NCBI GenBank assembly: GCA_018398815.1
Contig: CM031626.1
Coordinates: 38,637,023-38,701,022, forward strand
Origin: Conus ventricosus
Taxonomy: Eukaryota; Mollusca; Gastropoda; Neogastropoda; Conidae
Direction of reading: 5' to 3'
Length of the DNA stretch: 64,000 bases
The stretch's first letter is position 1. Each line of letters begins with the position of its first letter. Positions 10,501-19,908 of the stretch are shown here, piece after piece. A program made the position numbers and the translations under genes. The notes below the pieces were generated by a model that saw nothing but the letters and a program-made list of their open reading frames with translations, was not told the origin of the DNA and made no database searches.

Positions 10501-10975
10501 TTAGAACTGCTCTTTTGCGACTTTAAAGCTGGAGGTAGTGGGAATGTAAGCCTTGCCTACAAACGGTGCATACTTAGCCTGTTTTTAAATTTATCTCTAA
10601 GACTTTGCCCTCTGACCCAAACCCGAGCCTCTCATTTTGGCTTCTTCAGCGGCAGGTCAAACTGTGCAAGCAGTTCGTCTGCCCAACGGGTGTTAACTCA
10701 TTATGAGAAAGAATAACCTGTTGTTTAGTCGAGACCCAGACTTCTAGGTTTTCTTATTTATTGTTACATAGTCGATTAAAACTGCTAACATTACTTTAAC
10801 TGGTGGGTCTATTGTTAGTTTACCTGGAACTTGAGAAATAGCATGACCAACGCTTGCCGTACGCTTGCTGGATCAATGACTTCTAGATCAATATCGTTTA
10901 AAGCTTTTGATTTAAAAGCTCTCCCTCGAGCATTCCTTCAAACAATTCGTCTTGCCCTTCATATATCTTAGCCAT
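7594..10975 (-). pseudogene. Polinton family B DNA polymerase (protein-primed type), many frameshifts
   Basis: About 1,130 codons from the start at 10,975 to the likely stop at 7,594. Landmarks in order: an N-terminal domain shared with P3/P4 (WCVLARLH at about 10,450); Exo I motif (VVYADFE) at 9,917-9,946; a zinc/HNH-like insertion with VRDHDH at about 9,595-9,612; Exo II (FHNLRGYDSHLIM) near 9,470-9,510; palm motif A (YLDANNLYGWAM) at 8,801-8,838; a damaged motif C (YTDT...) near 8,075-8,090, followed by FVIDIPTED-like sequence in another frame. The enzyme would replicate the element from protein-primed ends. It is interrupted by numerous indels and cannot be made as it stands. Confidence 0.9.
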
Positions 10976-11073
10976 GTTGAGTTCTTTTCTAACTCAAAAT
11001 ATTTATTTAAATTAAAAAAAAATTCTTAAACAGAATCAATATCGACGGTCTTTTTGTGTTTGGACCCCATAAA

Positions 11074-11732
11074 CTAAAGTTTTAAACCCCCCTTTGGCGT
11101 TGTTAATGCGAGCTGTTTAGAACAGAGTTTAATGTTTCGTTTACTTTTTTTAAGCATTCCTTTTTTATCTGCTCGGCGTCTGGCTGTTGAGAAAAATTTT
11201 GCCCTCGCCTTTCTTTGAAGATCAAACTTTTGTCTTTTATAGTCATCAAATCGGCCTGTAACGATTAAATTCTTCATCCGTGATGTTTGATCAACAATGC
11301 TTTTTTATTGTCAGTTTAAACGAACTAAGTTTAGCCGTTATTAGTTGAACCTTTGATGTTGTGCTTTTGGGTTTAGTTTTTAATTTTTTGCCAGCCGCAC
11401 TTACAGCTAATGAACACAGACCGAGAGCTAAAGACAAACTCCTAGAGGTAAAGCTGGGGGGTGCACCTACGCCTGTTGCTAAGAGACAACGCTTGTCCCT
11501 GCTGATAGTGCACTTATAGTTGATGTTCCAGTATTAACATTTAACAGCATTAAAGGCGGCAGAATACCTTCGTTTGGTTTTGCTGTATTTTGAAAGGTCC
11601 TGCTCTAGTTTTTGTTGCATTTGTGTAAATGTTGGTTAATCTGAAGGTTTTTATGTTAGGGCTTTCTACTACCCCTTCTTTTGGCGACTCTGGCGCTGTA
11701 GGCACAATTTGGAAATAAACCTGAACAGACAT
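11074..11732 (-). pseudogene. Polinton gene X: Gly/Ala/Ser-rich hydrophobic domain protein
   Basis: The start at 11,732 (MSVQVYFQIV) gives 60 codons before the frame breaks. A Ser/Gly/Ala-rich hydrophobic middle follows in shifted frames (about 11,380-11,510). The C-terminal 67 codons are open again and strongly basic (DDYKRQKFDLQRKARAKFF). A related segment in P4 (52,735-53,091) has a cleaner hydrophobic part (GIGAPASLALGGLGLGLGAV), which suggests a membrane-interacting helix pair. Function unknown. It is transcribed with PolB and the putative capsid gene. Confidence 0.6.
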
Positions 11733-11805
11733 GCTTTTTAAAATGAAAAAAAAAATTTAGTAATGTATATCTTTTAATCTGTTTTTTTTGAATATTCAGT
11801 GCGCA

Positions 11806-13020
11806 TCATATATTAAAAACAATGTACATTAAGCGGTTTATCGGCTTTTCTTCTTTATCAATTTGAAAGTTTATTACGTCTCTCCAGTTTTCCCGCTTCC
11901 CTGCAACTGATTATCCTCTGTTGACCTTAGGTCAATCCATAAACCGTATTTCGTTGTTAAATAATCATCAAGCCTAACATTGTGAAGATGTAAATCTTTA
12001 GACACAAGGTCAACTGTTGGTTTCTACACCTCCCGCCCCCAAACAGGGTTTTTTTATTTTATCAAAATGTGATAAGGTTTAAGCCCGCTAGCGTAGATTT
12101 GGTTAGGACTCCCTCATCGAACATTGTACTTTCGTTATTTTAGGATTAATAAACTTTCACTTCCTCTTTGAACGGTTCTTCATCTTCACACAGCAATAAA
12201 AACTTTAAGCGATCTTGCTGCGACACTAAAAACTAAAATTTCCATATAGTGTCTGCCCTGCTTCTGGGATATGTTATATGATGAATCACTCTTTCGTAAT
12301 ATATTGCTAATTTTTACTGATATTGTTGTCAATCAGCCTTGCTAAATTAGGGTTGCTAACAACGTCAAACTCTAACGAGATGTCAGTAATGCTGTACTTT
12401 GCTTCGGTTGTCTGATGATTTTGATAACGCGATTTTTATTCAAAAAAAGTTAGTTCATATGTCAATCTGTCTTTTTAAAGCTCCTTGAAAGACGGTGCAT
12501 GCGCTTTTAACAATCAGATCTAAAAGGGGGTGGAAAAGCGATTTCCATACGCAAAATTTACAGCCGCATACTTTTTGCCGTCTTTAAAATCTGCGGCGCC
12601 TATTCTATGTTTTAGTGCTTCTTCATTTTCGATTCCTTGAAACGCAAGATCAGCCCTTTCATTCCGGTTAGCCATAGATCAGAATAGGTTAAAAATATGT
12701 CTGCATTGTGTAAAGAAAATATTTCTTGCCCTCAAGTTTTATAGAAATTTTCTTAACGATTTGCCCGTCCCAGATTCTGCACAACTGTCCTGTTTGTGTC
12801 TGTTGTTGAAGCGAGTACTATTTTGAAAGTAAGACGCGCAGAGCCTGGCACAATCACTTCATCTGCTCCTAGGTCCGGAAATTTGACAGTAAGAATTTGA
12901 TCCGCATCAAATAGTAGATGGATTATTTGGAACAGTAATATTCCGCTTATTTCCCTTCACGCCAAAGGGCTCTTTCAGTCTTCTATGCGGGTCAAGAATC
13001 GAGCCATATGCTTGTGACAT
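11806..13020 (-). pseudogene. Putative Polinton major capsid protein (double jelly-roll), frameshifted
   Basis: The start at 13,020 (MSQAYGSILDPHRR) is 43 bp from a divergent gene start. About 405 codons follow in several frames: beta-rich sequence (ILTVKFPDLGADEVIVPGS), a central part, and near the C-terminus YGLWIDLRS and a GSG turn, before a stop at 11,806. The same blocks occur in P2. I recall this as an abundant uncharacterised protein beside Polinton polymerases and ATPases. Position, length and beta-rich composition make it my best capsid candidate, but I see no diagnostic motif and the assignment is inference. A minor capsid role is possible. Confidence 0.5.
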
Positions 13021-13063
13021 TTTTTTTATAAAACAAAATAAAAAAGTTAATTATTAAAGAAAC

Positions 13064-14272
13064 ATGGCAGGCATTGAAGATGAAGATTATGATGTTTTAG
13101 ATCCTGGAGACAACATGAGTGAAACGGCTCCTTTGATACAACATCGCTCAACGCTCTCATTACGGCGTGAATTAACAGAAGAAAGGGTTGGAGCATTTTA
13201 CAAAAGTTTAGACCTTGAACCTCCCGAATTTATAGACCCAAATGATTTTGAATTAAAAGATGGTCGTTTGTCTGTGAAAAAACGAACAAGGACAACTTGT
13301 TCGGCTTACAACTAAACCAGACCCATCAAAGTTTTTAGCCAAGAGTACAATTATACAAAAACTCAGTGTGAAAGATCAAAATCGCCTTGGTCTTGTTAGA
13401 CCAAAATTAGATAGGGATGCAGTTGCTAAACTTCAAAACACAACTGCAGGAACTCCCGACAGATAACCAAATGCAAAACATGGAACTTAAAGAATTAAAT
13501 CAATCGGCAGACGAATTAATAAATGCAATAGAGGCAGAAACCAGTTTTTCAGAAGAAACAGCATTAAAGACTATACACGACTCACCGCTACCCATGCGAG
13601 AAATAGCGGCCCTTGATCATGCTTAAGAACCATTAGAGGCGAATTAACAAACAATTTAGCAAAACTGGGTGAAATAGATGAGCATATAAAAAGAGAAAAA
13701 GAAAAACTCGTTGAGGCTGATGACGCCAACTTAGGGTCTGATATTAAAGAAAGAATAACCCAAAGACTAAAGATCTTGAACAAGAAAGATCAGCAAGACT
13801 AGAAGCGTTGTCTACTAACCGAGAACAATTACGAACTCAAGTGAGCAGAATAAGAGAAACTATCCAAAGAATTTTATATGAAGACACAACGCTAGCAGAA
13901 AGAATAAGAACACTGTTTAGAGAGCAAGGAGTCACATTAGCAAGCGTTATAACGGCCTTAGGATTTGCAATAAGTACACTGGTGATGGCTATTAACGGGT
14001 GGTGGTGGAGGTCAAAGCCCAGTGCCTCCATCGCCATCCCCTCCATCCCCACCTGATAAAATCATGGGTAAAAAAACAGCTTGATCATCTTGCGGATTTA
14101 TTAAAAAAAATAGCCGGTAAAGCTATAGACTCTTTAACCGGGTATATTAGGGGGTGTTGTTAGCTGGCTTTTGTCTACTGCAAGCAAAGTAGTTGGCTTT
14201 ATGGCAGAGCACTTATGGACATTAGTTCTCTTAATAGTCGGGTTAATATTTAGTAAAATAAAGACCAAGTAA
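13064..14272 (+). pseudogene. Polinton coiled-coil and membrane protein
   Basis: The start at 13,064 follows an AT-rich 43-bp divergent spacer. The N-terminal 78 residues are acidic. After a frameshift near 13,290 come a basic segment, then long charged helices (about 13,620-13,920) typical of coiled coils. Next is a conserved hydrophobic stretch (LFREQGVTLASVITALGFAI) and a Gly/Trp/Pro-rich hinge. A second hydrophobic region after frame changes ends with the stop at 14,272. The architecture recalls a membrane-active or spike-type virion protein; this is inference. Its last 30 bp overlap convergent gene Y. The P2 copy is 45,171-46,180. Confidence 0.6.
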
Positions 14273-15456
14273 TCCTAGGCCAGTTAATCCAAGAACAAGC
14301 GCTGTCTTTTCATATTCATGGTCATCGCGAACAGAGTCCGGGTCTTCAACGGCCTTTGGGCTTTGGGCCACGGGGATTGGATGACTTATTCTTGGGGGGT
14401 CATCTTGTTTTTTTACTGCTTGCAATATTACTGGCTCAGAATTTATTTCGTTTTTTCCGACTTTCTGTTCATTGCCTGCCACAAGGATTTCATTATTGTA
14501 GTTTATTATTGTGCCTATCTGGAACCTGAGGTCAGAAGGCAGCATGTATAAACCAGTGCCAACAGCAAAGTCTACTTTCGATCTTGCGTATTGTAAAACA
14601 TTTTGGTACCTTTTAATACTTGAAGGCAAATCAACTGTAGAATTAATGGCGTCCTCTAAATTTGCCAAGTACTGTTTTTGTGCATCAAAGCCAGTAGAAG
14701 GATCAGTTATGCTCGATCTCGTTTGTGCTTGCGAACCTAGCAAACACCAAACGTAAGTACGAATAGAGTCGTTTAAATTTGTTCTAAACCCCGCTCTAGT
14801 TAGGCCCTTAGAAGTGTCTAAGATAAATGTTGTCCATGCTGTTTTATGCTCTTGCTCTATGGACCCGAGGTGAACAGTTGTGCCTGAAGAGAAAGATGTG
14901 TAGGGGGGATTCCAGTCATAGTTAACTTTCTGTGCACGCCCCAAAGTAAGGGGTGCCTAGGCCATGATTAAGATCCAACTTTTGTCTAAAGTCTGTCTTG
15001 ACCTTAATATTGAATTCGTTACAGATTCTTTCAAAAGCCTTCATGTCTATTCTGTTGCTGAATGGATTAAACGGTTTGTCATTTGGTAATGGCGCTTGCA
15101 GTTCAGTCAAAATACGTCTGAAGGTGTAATAGAAATGAAATCTATACACTGACCTCACCAAAGGATCAGGATGATTTAAATGATCAGCATACGACACTCC
15201 ACACCCAGTTGATGCACAAAACACAGCAAAGTTTTAACTGGTTCTGGTAAAACTGCATCGGATGACTGAACCAAAACTTTTGGCGATGTAGTCTTTTTTA
15301 ATAGGGGGTTAAGATATCTGCTTAATGGAGTACTCACCTTTACTTGAAAGGTGTCAGTCTGGGTCACAGAAATGTCGAGGGTGTCAGTTGTTATATTTTT
15401 AAGATTGTAGTGCGGCCCAGCAGAATATTTGCATCAGTATATTTAAATGCGCTCAT
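14243..15456 (-). pseudogene. Polinton gene Y: conserved about 400-aa protein with C-terminal membrane segment
   Basis: The start at 15,456 lies 17 bp from the divergent gene Z start. A frameshift occurs near 15,410 and others near 15,215 and 14,940. The largest open part is 233 codons to the stop at 14,243. Conserved-looking blocks include VYRFHFYYTFRRIL, AWTTFILDTSKGLT, SIRTYVWCLLGSQAQT and VDFAVGTGLYMLPSDL. The C-terminus is a hydrophobic helix (TALVLGLTGLGLLGLYF) ending TKY. P2 matches at 46,150-47,672. I do not recognise a known fold. Location among capsid-type genes suggests a structural, perhaps membrane-anchored, protein. Confidence 0.65.
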
Positions 15457-15473
15457 TTTATTTCGTTTAAAAA

Positions 15474-16163
15474 ATGTTTGTAACAATAACAACCCAAGAC
15501 CGTCCTTCGTTCTAGAACATGCTATTAAATAACAATTGCGGGGCCAAAACGGTCGCGCTCCATGAAATATTCTACAAAGTCGTATGGTTTAATATAAGCA
15601 AAGCCAAGGAGAATAATAAGGTTCTAAAAGTTGACAAAACAGGGGCCAAAGTTAGCCAGTTAACAATACCTGATGGTTATTACGGGTTTTGCTCACTAAA
15701 AGAAGCAATGAGTAACTTTGACATTACTCTCAAACTTAACAATGCAAATCTAAAAACAATGTTAACATTCAAACCTGAAGAAGAAGGAGGTTACTATTTT
15801 GATAAAGAGCTAGCTAAAATGCTAGGCTTTGCGGCTAACAATTATAGATTTAGAGTTACACCAAACAAAACTACTTATGAGGGAGAAAATCCGCTCGATC
15901 TTGCATTACATTCATTACTCTATGTTCATTTGGACGAGCTGAGCACTGATGAAAACTTATATGATGGAAGGCCCTCAACTGTTTTAAGAGCTCTTCCATC
16001 AGGGAAAGCTGCATATTGCGATTATGAAATTATACAATTCCCTAATTTACAGTTTAAAAGATTAGTTTGTGGGAGGGTCGGATCATTTAATATAAAAATT
16101 GCAGACAAAACAGGAAAAGCCGTGAAATGTGATAACCTGCACATTGTTTTGGAAATAAAATAA
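15474..16163 (+). pseudogene. Polinton gene Z: putative minor capsid/penton-like protein
   Basis: The ATG at 15,474 (MFVTITTQDRPS) matches the P2 start, but in P1 an indel gives a stop at about codon 14. The remainder is open from 15,519 (about 214 codons). Visible features: IPDGYYGFCSLKEAM, YYFDKELAKMLGF, HSLLYVHLDEL, and a beta-rich C-terminus. Similar architecture, with a GYY-type turn, an 'LGF' segment and a Y-[VC]-D block, occurs in unnamed invertebrate Polinton proteins I recall. I infer a beta-sandwich structural protein, but the penton assignment is uncertain. It heads the rightward Z-W-ATPase block. Confidence 0.6.
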
Positions 16164-16179
16164 TAAGTTGTACTAAAAC

Positions 16180-17036
16180 ATGTCGCGTGGGCCAGAAGAA
16201 TCCGGAGTTACATTAGCGCCTGTGAGGTGTATAACTTTAGAATTAAAAGACCTTGCAGACGTTGCGGACTTTGAACAGAATGGCAAGATAGGCGCTTTGT
16301 ATGGGTTTGAGTACACTAAAGATGGCGATTATAAACGCAAAGAGGTTGGCGACAACAAAAGTTTCCTAAACTAGAACAACTGCGCAATCTAGAAGCAAAT
16401 AATGTTGGCCAGTATGAATATAAAAATAGTTCGAAAACCTGACCTTAAATGGCACTTAGAACCATATTTAGAATGGGAAATAAAATTTGAATTCATAAGC
16501 GCATTTACATTTTTAGTCGCCAAAAAAGTTTCAGAAAAGCATTCAACTCTGGCCCTTTACATGTCAGTCTTATGCCAGACGACAATAGTCGGAAAGAGAT
16601 TGAAATAACGCCATATGGGAAAAAACAGTACATCCTCCACAGAAGAGAAACGGTTTTAAAGAAAGCTTCTACAAAATTACAGTTCTTTCCAAGCAGAAAA
16701 TTAGGAGACACGTTCACAATGATATTTGAAATTTCTGTCTTTAAAGATGTGGAGAGGGGCGGGGTTGTGGGCGTTAGTGACGACCTTATAAAAGGAATTA
16801 ATATTAGCTGGCAAAACTTAGACGTTAAACGCCTTACAGTTACCATCGTCGTTCTTCACAATGGTGAGGATATTAAGATCATAACAACAAGTAACAAAAT
16901 CAATGTTGACTTAAATAGAAACAATCTTACAGAACTGAATTGGGTTAATCTTACACATTTAGGCCTCATAGGGTTTTATTATACAGAACAAGTTTTGACA
17001 GAGAGTATGATAAAAATAATAACTGGATTAGATTAA
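16180..17036 (+). pseudogene. Polinton gene W: unknown structural-block protein
   Basis: The ATG at 16,180 (MSRGPEESGVTLAPV) opens 64 codons. Frameshifts near 16,365 and 16,430-16,570 precede a 154-codon open stretch to the stop at 17,036. The sequence is mixed alpha/beta, with ITPYGKKQYILH and a hydrophobic strand region (RLTVTIVVLHNGEDIKIITT). P2 conserves the start context and most of the C-terminal half. It lies 16 bp after gene Z and 16 bp before the ATPase, so the three are probably cotranscribed. Not recognised; function unknown. Confidence 0.6.
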
Positions 17037-17052
17037 ATTCTGTTATAAAACT

Positions 17053-17664
17053 ATGGAGCAGTTAAACTTTATGACAAAAACCCCTCATTGTTCATTAATT
17101 TGTGGACAAACTGGTTGTGGAAAAACAATATTTATCCTCGACCTGTTACAAACAGTTTATCGTTATAATTTTGATCATATTGTGGTTTTCTGTCCAACAC
17201 TTAAATGGAACAAAGCATATCATGATAGAAGGTTTATATGGACTGATGATAACATATTTTTAGTTAATCCTAGCAATAAACTGAGTGAGTGTTTAGAACA
17301 GTTTTATAGACTGTTTGAAGGAACGCAGACACTATTTATTATAGATGACTGTTCGGCAGAAAGAGACATAGTTAAAAAAAGAAATACTTTGTCGAAACTA
17401 GCCTTTAGTGGAAGACATGCTGGGATAAGTGTGTGGATTTTATGCCAAAAATATAACTCGGTTTTAAAAGACTTTAGAGAACAGTTAAAGACTGTAATTT
17501 TATTTCACATGAAAGACAGAGATGCATTTGATGAATGTTTGCGTGAAAATGATGTTGTTGAAAACGATCAGGAAAAACATAGGATTAAGCAAAAACTGAA
17601 ATCTGAAAAGTTTTGTAAATTAGTATTGAAAACGGATAACCCTACACAGTATGTATGTTTGTAA
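17053..17664 (+). CDS. Polinton genome-packaging ATPase (A32/FtsK-HerA type), intact frame
   Basis: A 203-aa frame with Walker A GQTGCGKT (residues 18-25), Walker B LFIIDD (94-99), a conserved SGRHAGISVWILCQK segment (about 120-134) matching the sensor-type strand of A32-like packaging ATPases, and a charged C-terminal helix. Such ATPases pump DNA into capsids. It is the best-preserved gene of P1 and the last before the right end. Its last roughly 20 codons fall inside the TIR as I delimit it in P1 (about 49 in P2). The P2 homologue has two frameshifts. Confidence 0.93.
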   Translation: MEQLNFMTKTPHCSLICGQTGCGKTIFILDLLQTVYRYNFDHIVVFCPTLKWNKAYHDRRFIWTDDNIFLVNPSNKLSECLEQFYRLFEGTQTLFIIDDCSAERDIVKKRNTLSKLAFSGRHAGISVWILCQKYNSVLKDFREQLKTVILFHMKDRDAFDECLRENDVVENDQEKHRIKQKLKSEKFCKLVLKTDNPTQYVCL

Positions 17665-17800
17665 ATAATCGTTATTTTTTGGGTTATCGAAGTCTTACTT
17701 GTCAGAGAACTAATATATGTCTGTTCTGGATTCGCCCGGTCGAAACCGGCTAAGGCCGGTTGAGAGCGGGTGAGCCAGAACAGACATATATTAGTTCTCT
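17598..17800. repeat. P1 right terminal inverted repeat with perfect terminal hairpin
   Basis: The reverse complement matches 1,042-1,243. The outer 17,704-17,800 is a 97-bp hairpin with 26-bp perfect outer arms, starting AGAGAACTAATATATG, and an inner GC-rich loop containing a further CCGGCTAAGGCCGG palindrome. The inner part is the 3' end of the ATPase gene. Confidence 0.92.
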
Positions 17801-18855
17801 GTTTTCCTGATCCAGGTTTCATTTTTGCTGTGTAGTAATGTTTTTTTGGTGTGGAGAATGATTTCCATTTCTGACCCTGCTATGTCTGTGTGGTTACTGG
17901 CAAACTTCAGGGCTTTGGTGAGTAGTTCCTCATCTATAGATGGGTAAAAGTCAACTATGTCAAATGTGATGAATACTGTATTACTTTGTTTATTGAGTTT
18001 TTTTAACCATTGGATAACTTCGTATGTGTTCTTCCAGAGGTTGTATTCAGAGTTTGATTTTACGTTCTTTATTATTTTTTCCAGAATTTTCTTGCTTATT
18101 TTGCCCAATTCAGATTTGGATGGGTTTATTAGTCTACATGTTGGATTGTTATGAAAATTAGGCTTGTGGTCTTTGAGTGTTATGAAAGCTTCTTTTGTTG
18201 CTGTCGCTTCTATCCTGTCACTTTGGTCTATGCGCTCTGCAAGTTCTTTTTCTTTAGTGCGGATACTGTCATGTATATTTTTGTCGGCTTTTTTGTAGTT
18301 TTTCTGGATGTTTTTGTCAAGGAGTTGAGAGTATTCAAGGAGTTGAGAGTCAAGGAGTTGAGAGTATTCTTCTGGTTCCATTTTGTAGTAGTTGCTAGTT
18401 TTATCAGCCTTCACAAATATTTTTTTGTCATTTTGTATTTGTTTTATTTGTTTTTTTAGTGTTGTTTGGAAACCGTTGTTAGATTTTTTGAATTCAATAT
18501 TGGTTATCATTCTTTTCATTTGATCTTCAAAGGGTTTCATTTCGTCTATGGCTGGTGGTGATCGCCATGATTTGAAATCGTAGGTGTTTTTATCCTCTTT
18601 TTTTGCGTTTGGGTTCAGAAAAAAGAATGCTTTCCATCTCATATTGTGTATGAATTTTTCAGTTTGTTCTATTAATTTTTTTAGGTAGGATTGCGGATTG
18701 GAAAATGGTATGTTTTTTGTTGACTGTCTAAAATTGATTTCTTCCATTTTAAAATCTTTTAGGTCACAGTGCTCAACGTGAGGAGCGATTAAGATCAAAG
18801 TGATTAAAATACCCAAAATGATTTTTTGAGTGCTCAACCCCTTGGGGAGCAACAT
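17801..18855 (-). mobile_element. Penelope-like element PLE-A, N-terminal part of the reverse transcriptase
   Basis: A minus-strand frame of 354 codons from 18,855. Characteristic PLE-type RT motifs: AFITLKDHKPNFHNNPTCRL, INPSKSELGKISKKIL and FDIVDFYPSI (palm motif A, catalytic Asp). A short in-frame duplication (YSQLLDSQLLEYSQLLD) lies near residue 170. The frame stops where Polinton P1's right end begins; the missing palm and C-terminal part lies at 1-1,041. RT copies element RNA at target DNA ends. Confidence 0.88.
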
Positions 18856-18880
18856 TTGTTAAAATAAGGTACTAAAAAGA

Positions 18881-18928
18881 GAAATCGACAAATTTGTTTC
18901 TAGCGGCGTTGCGCTGTCATCAGGATGG
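18881..18928 (-). ncRNA. Candidate hammerhead ribozyme of PLE
   Basis: On the minus strand: CTGATGA, a 4-bp stem II (AGCG/CGCT), GAAA, a palindromic stem III (ACAAATTTGT), then the cleavage-type triplet GTC followed by GAT, which can pair with ATC just before CTGATGA. Penelope-like elements are known to carry short hammerhead motifs in their terminal repeats, often with palindromic stem III. The junction pair of stem II looks mismatched (C with A), so activity is uncertain. It lies directly upstream of the PLE-A RT start. Confidence 0.6.
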
Positions 18929-19023
18929 TTTTTGTTTGCCCACCGCCGATGTTATATAGCGTGTGGGCTCACGTTTGCGGTTGTTTGCACGTGCGGGTTG
19001 GCTGCACGTGTTTTTTGGGGCTT

Positions 19024-19851
19024 TCAGGTTTTTGTTTTGGATGTGTTCACTAACAACGATTTCCATTTATGCCTGCAGTTGTTTACTATTTCTGTTTTGG
19101 TGTTTAAAGTTGCTAAGTGTGGTTTGCAAAGTATTAACCATTTTTCAGTTAAACATAGGTTGCACCTTTTTGAAACATTGCTGTATGGTGATGCTCTTTT
19201 TATGATTTTCCAGGATATATTGTAGCTTGTTTTTGCGTCTTTAAGTTTCCAGATATATTTGCTCAATTCTGTTTGGTTTTTATATTTTTCTTTATTAAAT
19301 GACTGTTTGTGGTTTGCATATCTGGTTTTGAAGTGGTTTTCAGTGATCCCTATGTATGTTTCTTTTTCATTTTCTGATGTCACAGTAGCCTGGTATACAA
19401 TGTTGTTGTGGAGACATTTATTGTCTAGTGGGCACTGCTCTTTTCTGGTGCAATTGCAAGATTTCCTTTCTTCACCCTTCTTTGCTGTGTTGATTTTCAT
19501 TTTGTTGGATGCGTCAATTAGGTTTTTAAGGTTGGGCATACATGAGTACGATAGTTTGACAGTGTTTTTGTTAAATATTTTGGACAGTTTTGTTCTTTTG
19601 GAAATGAAGTTGTTAAAATTTTGAAGAATTCTTTCCCTAGGTTTGTTTTGAGTTTCCCGTCGTATGGGGGGTTATACCATATGATTTTTCTTTTCCTATT
19701 TTTCTTGCTTTTGTTTGTGTTGTTGTCTGGGTTGTATTGTAATTTGTAATTGTATCCACTTGTTTGTAGTGCCTCCTGGTATTCTGCTGCTGCATTGTTG
19801 AACACTCTCTCATTGCATGACAAGTTTGATAGCCTCTTGTTTATGCCATGG

Positions 19852-19852
<1 letters not shown>
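19024..19852 (-). mobile_element. Penelope-like element PLE-B, C-terminal part with GIY-YIG domain
   Basis: Open in two overlapping frames. The upstream piece resembles the end of a PLE RT. The downstream piece has a Cys-rich segment (CNCTRKEQCPLDNKCL), then the GIY-YIG signature YIGITENHFKTRY and a His/Lys-rich helix, and ends at 19,024. It lies head-to-tail with PLE-A, the tandem arrangement common for these elements. Its N-terminal portion is cut off at the (TA)n tract at 19,853. Confidence 0.85.

Positions 19853-19907
<55 letters not shown>
19853..19907. repeat. (TA)n microsatellite, left of Tc1 element
   Basis: Uninterrupted TA dinucleotides abutting the transposon end; counterpart at 21,449-21,568. 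Confidence 0.95.

Positions 19908-19908
<1 letters not shown>

Larger units (their letters stand above)
1042..17800 (+). mobile_element. Polinton/Maverick element P1 (complete, degraded)
   Basis: A 16.76 kb element bounded by terminal inverted repeats starting AGAGAAC at both ends. Flanking hexamers GTTTTT (1,036-1,041) and GTTTTC (17,801-17,806) look like a 6-bp target duplication with one mismatch. It splits a Penelope-like RT. It encodes integrase, family B DNA polymerase, packaging ATPase, a putative capsid protein and several small conserved proteins, with the mixed gene orientation usual for Polintons. Size fits the 15-20 kb of the family. Most reading frames have small indels or stops, so it is a relic, or partly an artefact of assembly error. 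These elements are virus-like. Confidence 0.9.
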
